Below the pieces are notes generated by a model. The model was not told where the DNA came from. It saw only the letters and a program-made list of their open reading frames with translations, and ran no database searches. From JAFDZV01 sp035549015 (lineage in GTDB: Bacteria; Bacteroidota; Ignavibacteria; OLB7): DNA of 64,000 bases. The translations under genes were made by a program, and so were the position numbers. The stretch spans positions 8,571 through 72,570 of the forward strand of contig DASZRW010000135.1 of assembly GCA_035549015.1 (NCBI GenBank), read 5' to 3'. Shown here piece after piece: positions 34,019 through 43,040 of the stretch (within the stretch, counting starts at the first letter, position 1; each line of letters opens with the position of its first letter).

Positions 34019-35254
34019 TCACGAATTATGGAGGTTGAGGCGAGGTGTGAAGTACTTTGCGAAGAGCTCTGTGTAGCTGCGCGTTCCGGTCTTGCGGTGC
34101 ACCGATCCGAGGTGCTTCTTGATGGCGTCCTCGGAGATACTGAGCTGGTCGGCGATCTCCTTGTAGGAGAGTCCGAGAAGCCGAAGCATCACAACGCGAC
34201 GTTCCTGTGTGGAGAGCCCGGCCTCCTGCGTCATGTTCTTCAACGCGTCGTGGAACATCCGGTCAACCGGGTGCGCATAATGATAGCGGGCGATGAGATC
34301 GGAGAGCATGTAAATGATGAATGGCTCCATCAATGCTACCGTATTCCTCGATCGTTCAGACGTGACGGGCTTTGTACGGTCGCGCCAGAGAAAGATCGTT
34401 CCCAGATATGCGTGATCATTGTAGTAATAATCGAAGCTGACGGGCGGATGGAATTGATCGACGGGAAGTCCCTGGCTGCGAAAATTATCGAGCAGGCGAT
34501 CGGACGGGCGCTCGCCTTCGTGGTACGACGTGACCGACACGCCTTCCACGCCGGACGTTGCGTCCACAGTGATCATCATGTCCGGCTGATATACGTCGGG
34601 ATCCTGCAGAGCACAGTTGATGTTCACATATATCGAGACGCGATCTACCTCTCCGATCAATTCCAGCAGTGCCTCGCGGTACCGGTCAACGGCACGCTGC
34701 GTGTCGTTTGTCAGCGGCAGACGGTTCAAAAAGTGAAGTACGTTGTCAGGAATAACCGCCTTCTCCGCAGTGGCGGTTACGGCCTTTCCCTCGGCAACGC
34801 GTATCTCTCCGCCATCGGAAACCAGCCACATGCGGCGCGCCTTCAGCTTGCGCTGCAACAGATTGGCAACACCTTTCAAACTGTAGCGAAGCCCGAACCG
34901 TTGCTCCAACCACGACTGCACATCATTCAGGGTAGTGAGTTCTCCGGTGTGGAGTTTGTTGCGCAACTCATCGATCTCATGGCGGCCAAGCGTGCTTGCC
35001 CTGCTGCCGGCGCGCGTACGATTGCTGAGCAGCCCTTCGATGCCGTCGCTCTGATATGCCGCCCACCAACGATTTGCACTGCGCTCCGAACTTCCCGCGA
35101 GCGATGCCGCCTGTTCGAGAGTGCGCGTAGGGTTCTCCTTCAGAAGTCGCAGCACCTTGATGCGCGGCTCCTGTGATTCTCCCCTGTAATGCTGCTCGAG
35201 GTTGAGCAGAAATTCCAGGCTCTCGTGAATATGTGCTGTCCGTTGCCGAGCCAT
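34019..35254 (-). CDS. IS630-type HTH fused to a LuxR-type HTH, putative transcription factor
   Basis: A 411-aa protein with three parts. Residues 1-142 are an IS630-transposase DNA-binding half: a first HTH (AASLAGSSERSANRWWAAYQ) and a second winged segment (YSLKGVANLLQRKLKARRMW). Residues about 165-340 form a mixed alpha/beta region (IYVNINCALQDPD, VSFDYYYNDHAYLGTIFLW) that could be a GAF-like sensor. Residues 346-411 are a LuxR C-terminal HTH: LSTQERRVVMLRLLGLSYKEI then SEDAIKKHLGSVHRKT. The start is set at ATG 35254 because the 146-aa paralogue begins at the same point (MPRKR against MARQR). The fusion is unusual: two different DNA-binding modules in one chain. No catalytic DDE residues are present. 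Confidence 0.75.
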   Translation of the reverse strand: MARQRTAHIHESLEFLLNLEQHYRGESQEPRIKVLRLLKENPTRTLEQAASLAGSSERSANRWWAAYQSDGIEGLLSNRTRAGSRASTLGRHEIDELRNKLHTGELTTLNDVQSWLEQRFGLRYSLKGVANLLQRKLKARRMWLVSDGGEIRVAEGKAVTATAEKAVIPDNVLHFLNRLPLTNDTQRAVDRYREALLELIGEVDRVSIYVNINCALQDPDVYQPDMMITVDATSGVEGVSVTSYHEGERPSDRLLDNFRSQGLPVDQFHPPVSFDYYYNDHAYLGTIFLWRDRTKPVTSERSRNTVALMEPFIIYMLSDLIARYHYAHPVDRMFHDALKNMTQEAGLSTQERRVVMLRLLGLSYKEIADQLSISEDAIKKHLGSVHRKTGTRSYTELFAKYFTPRLNLHNS

Positions 35255-36475
35255 TGGCCGGAATCGTTCGGTGCCGTGATCAAGCCACAATCAACACGCT
35301 TCAACGTTTGCGCATGCAAAATCGCTCTACACGGTTAGTTGCGGGTAGACGAAAGGATAGAAGTAGAATTGAACCAGCCGCATGTTGCCATTGTCGGCAG
35401 GCGATGGAGTTCTTGCCCGACGTGACTCTCGATTGATTGCCTGGACAATGTGTATCTGCCGGAGGGGCGAAATCGCGGCACTCAACAGGTGGGGCAGGCG
35501 TTGAATGTCTACGATATCGTTAGGCGCGGGATGCGCAGAAGCAAGTGCACGTGCGCTCGAGTGCGATAGGTCCGTACTGCGGAAGTCGTAGGAAGCAGGA
35601 AGTCGGAATCTAGAAGATTCGAGCGCGGCGAAGATACAATTGTGTCCGGTTGTCAACAAGATATACGGCCCGAAAAAATGGTAAGCCTATCCACTTTCCG
35701 TAGCAATGCGAAACAATGGGACGTGTGAGGTAAACAACGGGACCCGAAGATACGAAACGAATGGGCCATACCTCATTACTCCGATAGCGATCTTCGGAGT
35801 CCGCTCATTCGTTCGTCCTCATCTTCAGAGCAAGCATCCTTCTGATAACCGGCCGAAGCGGCGAGTCTGGGCTGGACCGGCATTCATTTGCTCCGCATGA
35901 GAGCGGATGGGAAGGACCTCGTCGTCTGCCGCACATGCACCTGTGTCGCATGCGGCATGTGTCGCAGCCCTGTCGAAACCGTCGCGGGCCTGCCCGCCGT
36001 TTCGGGATCCAGGATCTGCATCCACAAGATTTCAACTTTCCGTTGGAGTCGCAAGCGATTCCGATTCACGGAACGGGCCGTGCGTTGCGCTCCGTTTCCG
36101 CGATGAGCCCGGCCGGCACCCCGTTCGAACAGGCCTGCGCTAAACCTCCGGGGTGCTTTCTCGGCAGGGGCCAATGTACGTCATCCATGTCACCGGGCAA
36201 ATATATACAATAGTACGCATCGAATCTTCACCAATCCAACCGCGAATCAATCGCGTGCGCTCTCCTCCACGGCATCGGGCGCCGAGTCTGCGTCCCGTGT
36301 GCTCCGGGCGAACCGTTGTGCACACGCCCTCTCGTGCCGCCTGGCGCAGAGCTTCCGCCACTGCCGTGCCGGGCGGCAATTCCAGGCGGCAATTGTGTTC
36401 GCAGTTGGCTCGAAAGGCGTGGCGTGGCTGAAGAGGGTACCGGTGACGATCCGACAGCATTGAGCGGTCCGGGCC
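35255..36475. other. 1.2-kb gene-poor interval
   Basis: No frame on either strand carries a convincing start, length and composition for a gene. The part at 35600-35780 is clearly richer in A and T than its surroundings. A direct repeat GGCGGCAATT-CCA-GGCGGCAATT lies near 36372-36393. The stretch probably holds the upstream region of the LuxR-fusion gene and the downstream region of the Ig-like lipoprotein gene. It may include eroded mobile DNA. Confidence 0.5.
35629..35659 (-). promoter_or_regulatory. candidate promoter upstream of the LuxR-fusion gene
   Basis: On the minus strand TTG (35657-35659) and TTGACA (35651-35656) precede TATCTTCG (35629-35636). From TTG to the downstream box the spacing is 20 bases, as in Bacteroidota -33/-7 promoters. 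An ACAATTGTG half-palindrome lies between the boxes. It would give a leader of about 375 bases. Motif only. Confidence 0.35.
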
Positions 36476-38242
36476 TCAGCGGCCGGTAAACACGATGTCC
36501 ACGCCGTTCGTTGCCCATCGCGGCCGTACGCGCACGTTCCCCTGCCAGGCAACATATGCCTCGGCGTGGCGATAGGGCATCAGCGAGCCGTAATCGTACA
36601 CTCCCGTGCGGCTGTCGTCGCGGAACGCGCTGATCTCGTATTCCCCTTCCGGAAGCGCCTTGAACTCCCACGCTCCGCTCTTCACATTCCTCAGTGTGTA
36701 CCGCGTGCCGGCACCTGCCGCCGTGGCCACCACCACGTGTGCCGCGCCGGGTGCCGCAGTGTCCGTTAACGTACCCTGAAGCGTTCCGCTCTGCCGCGGG
36801 AGCGTCACTGCAATCGGGAACCGTACTACGGAGTCCGGCCGGTTTCCCGCCAGGTCACGAAAGCGCCGGCGATCGATCTCCAGAATCGCCCGCTGCACGC
36901 CGACCAACGTGTCCAGCGGTCGCGCGATGAACTGTGTGGGAGATGTTCGCTCCACCGTGAAGCGTGCACGGGCGCCCTTCGCCGCCGTGTCGCGCATGAC
37001 AACCGCCCCCTCGAGAACCGTGTCGCGCACCGGCTCATCGAACGCAATCACGATCGAATCCGGAAACGCATACGCCTTCACGGAGTCGATTGCGAGCGGA
37101 AGCAGAAGCGGAGGGGTGGAGTCCTCGCCGGAGGCCACCGTGAACGTGGCGTGGGCCGCGCTGTCCGGCATCCTGTTGCCGGAGGTATCGCGCATCGCGT
37201 GAAGCGTGATCGTTGCCTCCGCCTTTGCCGGAAGCGGCGTGTGGATCACATCCACGATCAGCCTGGAGGCGGCCGTGCGCCAGACGCTGGAGACCGTTGC
37301 CGTTGTGCCGGCCGCGGTCATCGTGATGTTCGCCGCGCGAAGATCGGCTGTGTCGATCGGTTCGCTGAGCTTCAACTCCGTCAGCACCGGCGAGACCGAT
37401 CGCGCACCGTACAGCGTCGGCGCCGTCAGGTCGTCCGGCGCCGGCCGAAGACGAATCGAGACGCCGGCAATCACCTCGCCGGCGGAGTCCAGCTTCACAT
37501 CCCTGGTCCCGACCCCGAACGCGTCCTGGCCGGGCGTGTAGAGCTGATCGGCAGGATCGTCTACAACCGCGGCAATCCTGAAGCGCCCCGGCGGAATCCC
37601 CTCCATGGAGAACCGGCCGTCGTCGCCGATCGGTGCGATGAACTCTGGATGAATGAAATCCGGCCGGAAGCGCGCCTCGAACCCGGCCGTGTCCGCAGGG
37701 AGAAACCATGCGAAGATGAACGCCTTCCCCTGGGCCTTCCCCAGCACGTTCCCCTGAATGCGGCCGCTGTCGATATGGTGCCCCGTTGCGAAGCGAAGCG
37801 TGTAGGGATGGCCGAGCCTGTTGTTGGAGAGATCGGTGATGGAGGAGCCCAGCGTTACCGCATACGTCCGGTCCTCCAGCAGCGGCTTGCCGAACGAGAT
37901 CTCCATCGTGCTTCCGCTCCAGCTGTACTCCGGCTGTTCCGCCGGGATGGGAGTAATCACCACCGCTGCCGGCACGGCAGCTTCGTTCACATACTCGCTG
38001 AACGTGATGGAGATCGTCCGGTCGTGGTAATCGATTGTGCCGCTGGCAGGCAGCGTGGTGACCACGGTTGGGGCCGTGGTATCCGCCGGGCCGCCGGGCG
38101 GGGCGGCCTGCCAGTTGGAAGCGCACGACATAAGGCTCAACGATGCAATGCAGGCAACAATCGCCAGCACGATCCATGCCGGAATCCGCGGCACCGGCGC
38201 GCCGCCGTTTCTGAATTCAGGATTGCTTCCGTGATGTTGCAT
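36476..38242 (-). CDS. Ig-like-domain lipoprotein
   Basis: A 588-aa protein with a lipoprotein signal (VLAIVACIASLSLMSC) preceded by a long N-terminus starting at ATG 38242. After the Cys comes the typical Bacteroidota opening of this family, a Pro/Gly-rich PPGGPADTTAPTV, followed by an Ig-like domain (TISITFSEYV, with the pattern of bacterial SbsA/Big_5 domains). A carboxypeptidase-regulatory-like region is visible (GRFSMEGIPPGRFRIAAVVDDPADQLY), then two more Ig-like repeats (LKLSEPIDTADLRA and IVIAFDEPVRDTV). It should sit at the outer envelope. The function is unknown; relatives are often near cell-wall or gliding genes. It lies 94 bases downstream of ettA on the same strand. Confidence 0.8.
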   Translation of the reverse strand: MQHHGSNPEFRNGGAPVPRIPAWIVLAIVACIASLSLMSCASNWQAAPPGGPADTTAPTVVTTLPASGTIDYHDRTISITFSEYVNEAAVPAAVVITPIPAEQPEYSWSGSTMEISFGKPLLEDRTYAVTLGSSITDLSNNRLGHPYTLRFATGHHIDSGRIQGNVLGKAQGKAFIFAWFLPADTAGFEARFRPDFIHPEFIAPIGDDGRFSMEGIPPGRFRIAAVVDDPADQLYTPGQDAFGVGTRDVKLDSAGEVIAGVSIRLRPAPDDLTAPTLYGARSVSPVLTELKLSEPIDTADLRAANITMTAAGTTATVSSVWRTAASRLIVDVIHTPLPAKAEATITLHAMRDTSGNRMPDSAAHATFTVASGEDSTPPLLLPLAIDSVKAYAFPDSIVIAFDEPVRDTVLEGAVVMRDTAAKGARARFTVERTSPTQFIARPLDTLVGVQRAILEIDRRRFRDLAGNRPDSVVRFPIAVTLPRQSGTLQGTLTDTAAPGAAHVVVATAAGAGTRYTLRNVKSGAWEFKALPEGEYEISAFRDDSRTGVYDYGSLMPYRHAEAYVAWQGNVRVRPRWATNGVDIVFTGR

Positions 38243-38336
38243 TGAACAGCCATGATGTTCGCCATCGCGCGGAACCGGATTGCCGGTCTCCGCAACGGGC
38301 CGGAGCATTCCGCCCGTACGGTACGGCGCCGGGATT

Positions 38337-40010
38337 CTATTCGCGAACCAGACGCTTGTACTTGATACGATGCGGGCGATCCGCCTCGATGCCAAGCCGG
38401 CGCTTGCGGTCCTCCTCGTACTGCGAATAGTTGCCGTCGAACCAGCGCACGTTGCTCTCGCCTTCGAACGCGAGGATGTGCGTGGCCACGCGATCGAGGA
38501 ACCAGCGATCGTGCGAGATCACCACCGCGCACCCCGCGAACTCCATCAGGGCCTCCTCCAGCGCGCGCAGAGTGTTCACATCCAGATCGTTGGTGGGCTC
38601 GTCCAGCAACAATACGTTCCCCCCTTCCTTCAGCATCTTCGCCAGATGCACACGATTGCGTTCGCCGCCGGAGATCTCGCTCACCTTCTTCTGCTGATCG
38701 CTACCGTTGAAGTTGAACCGTGCCACGTACGCGCGCGAATTCACCTCACGATTGCCGAGCGCTATCAGATCCTGCCCGTCCGAAATCTCCTGCCAGATCG
38801 TCTTCTCCGGGTCCAGCGGGCGTGCCTGGTCCACATAGGAAAGCTTCACCGTATCGCCGATCGTGAACTCGCCTGCATCCGCCGTCTCCTGGCCGGTGAT
38901 CATCCGGAAGAGCGTGGTCTTGCCTGCACCGTTCGGACCGATCACGCCGATGATGCCGCCGGGAGGGAGGGAGAAGCTGAGATCCTCGTACAGAAGTCGG
39001 TCGCCGAAGCCCTTCGCAACGGACTTCGCCTCGATCACGGTGTTGCCGAGACGCGGTCCGTTCGGAATGAAGATCTCCATCTCCTCGCTCTGGCGCTCGT
39101 GCTCCTCACTCAGCATCTTCTCGTAGGCTGCGATGCGCGCCTTGCTCTTCGCATGCCGTCCCTTCGGATTCGTACGCACCCACTCCAGCTCCTCGGCCAG
39201 CGCCTTCTGCCGCTTGGATTCCTGGCGCTCCTCCAGTTCCAGCCGGCTCTTCTTCTGCTCCAGCCACGAGGAATAATTCCCCTCGAACGGAATACCCTGG
39301 CCGCGATCCAGTTCAAGAATCCAACCGGCCACGTTGTCCAGGAAGTAGCGATCATGCGTCACGGCGATGATCGTTCCCTTGTACTGTGCCAGATGGTGCT
39401 CCAGCCATGCCACGGACTCCGCGTCCAGGTGGTTGGTGGGCTCGTCCAGCAGCAGCACGTCCGGCTCCTGAAGCAGCAGGCGGCAGAGCGCCACGCGACG
39501 GCGCTCGCCGCCGGAGAGAACAGAGATCGGCGTATCGCCGTCCGGGCAGCGGAGTGCCTCCATCGCCTGCTCCAGCCTGCTGTCCAGATCCCACGCATTC
39601 AGATGCTCGATCCGCTCCTGCAGCTTCGCCTGCTTCTCCATCAGCAGATCGAAGTCCGCATCCGGCTCCGCAAACTGCGCGCTGATCGCCTCGTACTCCT
39701 TCAACAGCGCCACCGTCTCCGCGGCTCCCTCCTCAACGATCTCGCGCACCGTCCGCGTGGGATCCAGCTCTGGCTCCTGCGAGAGCAGCCCGAACGTGAT
39801 TCCCTTCTGCGCGTTGATCTGCCCGTCGTAGTCCGGATCCACGCCGGCGATGATCCGCAGCAGCGTGCTCTTGCCGGCGCCGTTCAGGCCCAGCACGCCG
39901 ATCTTCGCGCCGTAGAAGAAGGAGAGATAGATATCCTTCAGAACCTGCTTGTTGTTGCGGTGGGTTTTGCCCACCCCTATCATCGAAAAAATGATCTTGG
40001 TATCGCTCAT
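38337..40010 (-). CDS. ettA: energy-dependent translational throttle protein EttA (ABC-F)
   Basis: A 557-aa ABC-F ATPase, the expected length for EttA. It has two complete nucleotide-binding cassettes: Walker A GLNGAGKST and GPNGAGKTT, signatures LSGGERRRVALCRLL and ISGGERNRVHLAKML, and Walker B LLLDEPTNHLD and LLLDEPTNDLD. The arm insertion in the first cassette (about residues 90-145) and the linker between cassettes (LEWVRTNPKGRHAKSKARI) are those of EttA. The protein binds the ribosomal E site and gates the first elongation step according to energy state. No membrane part is present. It is probably a single gene with its own promoter. Confidence 0.95.
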   Translation of the reverse strand: MSDTKIIFSMIGVGKTHRNNKQVLKDIYLSFFYGAKIGVLGLNGAGKSTLLRIIAGVDPDYDGQINAQKGITFGLLSQEPELDPTRTVREIVEEGAAETVALLKEYEAISAQFAEPDADFDLLMEKQAKLQERIEHLNAWDLDSRLEQAMEALRCPDGDTPISVLSGGERRRVALCRLLLQEPDVLLLDEPTNHLDAESVAWLEHHLAQYKGTIIAVTHDRYFLDNVAGWILELDRGQGIPFEGNYSSWLEQKKSRLELEERQESKRQKALAEELEWVRTNPKGRHAKSKARIAAYEKMLSEEHERQSEEMEIFIPNGPRLGNTVIEAKSVAKGFGDRLLYEDLSFSLPPGGIIGVIGPNGAGKTTLFRMITGQETADAGEFTIGDTVKLSYVDQARPLDPEKTIWQEISDGQDLIALGNREVNSRAYVARFNFNGSDQQKKVSEISGGERNRVHLAKMLKEGGNVLLLDEPTNDLDVNTLRALEEALMEFAGCAVVISHDRWFLDRVATHILAFEGESNVRWFDGNYSQYEEDRKRRLGIEADRPHRIKYKRLVRE

Positions 40011-40168
40011 GGTCTTGATTGGTCGTCGTTCAGGAAAGCCCTCAAGTTACGGCGCGGGCCAATGCCTGTGCAAAGGTGGTCGGTAACCGGTGGTGACGTG
40101 GTTCGGTGCGGGAGCGGCTGCACGGAAGGATGGAGGGCCGGTTGTACCGCCATCGGCTGCGAGCGGGA

Positions 40169-40963
40169 CTATTCATTCTGCGGCCATGCCTCGTGGAACA
40201 GAACGTGTACCGGTCCATCGTGCAGATCCGCGGCGGCGGCCTTGCGAACGGCTTCGGGAGCGTAGCCGCTTTCGATTCGTTCGGCCCGTACCGTTCTCCC
40301 CTCGAGCGCTGTCCCCTCGAGATGGAAGATCACGCGCCACGACTTCACGGCGAGCTCCAGCGTTCCATCGCTCCGCTCGCGTATTCTTCTGTACGGATGC
40401 GGGAATGGTGTTCGCTGCAGTGCCGTGCGTGCAGTGATCTCCAGGTCCACTCCGCGCGCGGCAAGCCATGCAAGCTGCCGGCGCGCGTGCTCGCTCCATT
40501 CCACACTGTACAGCTCCAGGGTGGCGGCAACGGAGTCCAGCCATCCCGCACGCGCATCGGGGTGCGCCTCCACATAGGGGAGATATGGCTTGATGTCCAG
40601 GACGGGCGTTCCATCCAGAATGTCCACGTCGGCAACGCGGAGCGTCCGCCCGCGAACATCCAGCAGCCGGAGGAGCGAGAGGCCGATCGGATTTGGCCGA
40701 TGCGGCGACCGCGTTGCAAAGAGACCGCGCCGCGTGCCGTCGCCGCGCGGCGGAAGAACCTTCGGCTTCCACGTGTCGTTGCGATCGAACCAGTAGATCA
40801 CCCAGATGAACTCGAAGCCGTTCAGATCGGCGACGGCCTGCTCGAAGTTGCGCCCCGCATACAGCTCGATCACTCCCTCCGCTCCCTGCCCGGCCGTGCC
40901 GGGCTGTCGCGGAGCGTCGGCGCGGTCCAGATAGGGCGTGCGGATGAAGCCTATCGGCTCCAT
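40169..40963 (-). CDS. trmO: tRNA (t6A37) N6-methyltransferase TrmO
   Basis: A 264-aa member of the TsaA/TrmO family, which methylates threonylcarbamoyladenosine at position 37 of tRNAs using SAM. The N-terminal beta-barrel domain begins MEPIGFIRTPY and shows the hallmarks RGLFATRSPHRPNPIGLS and LDGTPVLDIKPYLPYVE. The C-terminal domain of about 110 residues ends with VHVLFHEAWPQ. The ATG at 40963 was chosen because of its AAGGA site five bases upstream and because the family opens with the IG.I segment; an in-frame ATG at 41002 is less likely. Slightly longer than the E. coli protein. Confidence 0.9.
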   Translation of the reverse strand: MEPIGFIRTPYLDRADAPRQPGTAGQGAEGVIELYAGRNFEQAVADLNGFEFIWVIYWFDRNDTWKPKVLPPRGDGTRRGLFATRSPHRPNPIGLSLLRLLDVRGRTLRVADVDILDGTPVLDIKPYLPYVEAHPDARAGWLDSVAATLELYSVEWSEHARRQLAWLAARGVDLEITARTALQRTPFPHPYRRIRERSDGTLELAVKSWRVIFHLEGTALEGRTVRAERIESGYAPEAVRKAAAADLHDGPVHVLFHEAWPQNE

Positions 40964-41080
40964 CGTTATCCTTCGCGGGGTATCGCCGTCGTGATCGTTC
41001 ATCGGATATCGATTGGTGATGCAAATATCGATAGGGCGATGCGATGCTCGCGTGCGCCTCTGCCGCATGATACAGAGACG

Positions 41081-41122
41081 AACACGCCGGCACCCACAGT
41101 CTTCACTGGATGCCGGCGTGTT
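41081..41122 (-). terminator. terminator hairpin after the binding-protein gene
   Basis: Perfect 12-bp arms AACACGCCGGCA and TGCCGGCGTGTT, with an inner AGT-CTTC-ACT stem in the loop. It lies 50 bases after the binding-protein stop, before the trmO start. Confidence 0.6.
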
Positions 41123-41171
41123 GATTGTTCATGCCAGGGGAACGGGGCGTGCGCGGAGCGGACGATGTGTG

Positions 41172-42455
41172 CTATACCGCCAGGTAGGAGGATACCCAGC
41201 CATGCCTGCGCGGGATCTCGTTGGATGAGAGAATCTCCACATCGTCGCAGGCGAGCGCGATCGGCCGTGCGCCGATGGCGTTGCTCATCAGATAGTGCGG
41301 GCCTGCGAGCGTCCCGCCGTCCTGATCGATCGAGAGCGTACCCCGTGCGCTTGCGAAGCCGATGGCTGGGAAGGCGACGGCCAGTTCGCGAACGTCGTTC
41401 TCCGTCGTCACCAGGGCGTGATCGATCAGGTTGGCAGTATCGTAGCCAAGGAGCGCGAACGCGTCCGGAGCGGTGTGCCCGGTGCGTCGGCAGCGGGAGG
41501 CGAAGAGGAGGCTCTCATCCGGTGCGAACGCCGGTGCCCACACGCCAACGGTGTAGGTGCGAAGCCGTGAGAAGATGGTGCCTCCTCCCGGCAGGTTGCC
41601 GGCACAGAGCGGCATGCGCGGATCGATGTTCATCACGGGGATGCGGCGGGCTTCCGGCGAGGCCGCGTATGCGCCGATGAAGCCCCCATCGGTTGCGGTT
41701 GCATGCAGCGAGAGCACGAAGTCCGGCGCGGCATTCACGATCTGCCGTACAACGGCGTGCTGCTCCGGGCGTTCCACCGGCGCGTTGGTGACAACGGAGT
41801 GCACGATTGTTCCGCCGGCACGTTCGAAGGCGATGCGGAAGGCGGGAGCGATATCGAAGCCGCTCTCCACGAACGAGGAGGCAATGGCGCAGCGGCTTCC
41901 GAGATTCCCTGCCGCCCATGTGCCGGCGCGATAGGCGCCCTGCCACATGCCGAGCGAGCTCTGGAAGAGATAGGGCGAGGTACCTGCGCGATCGGCAATT
42001 CGTTCGCCGGCGTGTACCGCTACAAACGGAACACGGCCATCTTCAAACATGTCGCGAACCCAGCGTGCCGCGGACGGACTCATCATTCCCACGACAACGT
42101 CGGCGCTTCGATCCTTCGTAATACGCCGGGCCGCAGCGATCGCCTGGTTCACGCCGTAGCCGATGTTCACCGCGTTTACCTCGATCCCCCGGCGCCCGAC
42201 GAGGCGCTCGCGCGAGCCGAGGAACGTCTCGATGCCGGCGCGGACCATTCCCGTGCCGAGGGCTCCCTTGTCCGGATGGAGCAGAGCCACGCGCACCGGC
42301 CTTCCCGAGGCGCCGAAGGGGGAGAACATCGATCCATTTCGAACGCCGTTGAAACCCGGGAGGATGGGTCTGGTGACAACCGCCGCGGATGCAAGGCCCA
42401 GCTTCTTCAGGGCGCTGCGTCTGCTGTCGTCGGTGTACGTTGTGTCCGTCTTCAT
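41172..42455 (-). CDS. periplasmic substrate-binding protein (branched-chain amino acid type)
   Basis: A 427-aa protein of the type I periplasmic-binding fold. The N-terminus (SRRSALKKLGLASAAVV) is Tat-like, which is common for this family in the phylum. The core shows alternating strands and helices: VRVALLHPDKGALG, VVVGMMSPSAARWVRDM, VPFVAVHAGERIADR and FVLSLHATATDGGF. No permease or ATPase genes lie beside it, so it may work as an orphan sensor or with a transporter encoded elsewhere. The ligand cannot be deduced; amino acids, amides or urea are family options. Terminator-like hairpin downstream. Confidence 0.8.
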   Translation of the reverse strand: MKTDTTYTDDSRRSALKKLGLASAAVVTRPILPGFNGVRNGSMFSPFGASGRPVRVALLHPDKGALGTGMVRAGIETFLGSRERLVGRRGIEVNAVNIGYGVNQAIAAARRITKDRSADVVVGMMSPSAARWVRDMFEDGRVPFVAVHAGERIADRAGTSPYLFQSSLGMWQGAYRAGTWAAGNLGSRCAIASSFVESGFDIAPAFRIAFERAGGTIVHSVVTNAPVERPEQHAVVRQIVNAAPDFVLSLHATATDGGFIGAYAASPEARRIPVMNIDPRMPLCAGNLPGGGTIFSRLRTYTVGVWAPAFAPDESLLFASRCRRTGHTAPDAFALLGYDTANLIDHALVTTENDVRELAVAFPAIGFASARGTLSIDQDGGTLAGPHYLMSNAIGARPIALACDDVEILSSNEIPRRHGWVSSYLAV

Positions 42456-42946
42456 ACTTCAGCCTGTTTGGTTACGTCCGCGCCGCGTACTTGCGAAGGG
42501 AGCCAACTCTTCGCAGACGCTACGTGTGGTAATCCATGTTTGCGCACGTTGAAGGGAATCTCATCGCGGCACAACGATGGTGCCGGCGTGCGATCACATG
42601 GGGCGCAGATCGAGTTATGAGCTTGGATATCTACCCGTTGGCGTACACTGTTGAGCCAGTTGATGGCATCGGCGGGATGTTGGTACGCACTGAAATGGAA
42701 GCATTCCGGGCAGTTGCCGAATCGATTGTCCGGAGCCGGGAATGCGGACCCTGAACGATTCTCGTGCGGCAACAACGAGAGACGATCCTTCCATATGTTG
42801 AAAGGCGTCGCGAAGATACAAGACTTTTGCCTGAAGGCCGCCGTGGCGGGCGGAGGTGCCGACATATTTTTCGGCAATATGCCTGCAAGGCCCATGAAAC
42901 ATGGCATTGCGGGGTATTTCACAACAGTATTTCAGGGTGATAATGC
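42456..42946. other. gene-free leader region upstream of the binding-protein gene
   Basis: About 490 bases. A 156-aa frame on the minus strand crosses it but lacks similarity and has an atypical composition, so I reject it. TATCTTCG (42811-42818, minus strand) resembles the local promoter box and would leave a leader of about 355 bases. No riboswitch was recognised. Confidence 0.5.
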
Positions 42947-42978
42947 AAACGCCCGAACGTTTGGAGCGCCGGGCGTTT
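42947..42978 (-). terminator. terminator of recA
   Basis: Perfect 9-bp arms AAACGCCCG and CGGGCGTTT around a 14-base loop. The arms end in AAA/TTT, the form of a bidirectional intrinsic terminator. It lies about 60 bases after the recA stop. Confidence 0.75.
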
Positions 42979-43040
42979 CTGCATGTGAATGGAACTATCC
43001 GAATCGATCGTGCTGCTGCGAACGCGAGTTCGGGGAGTCG

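Noticed and set aside
32214..35254. Intact IS630 element
   Set aside because: No DDE catalytic domain and no terminal inverted repeats were found. The genes keep only the DNA-binding half.
42452..42922. 156-codon minus-strand frame upstream of the binding-protein gene
   Set aside because: Its composition is atypical, it has no ribosome site and no similarity, and it overlaps a likely promoter region.
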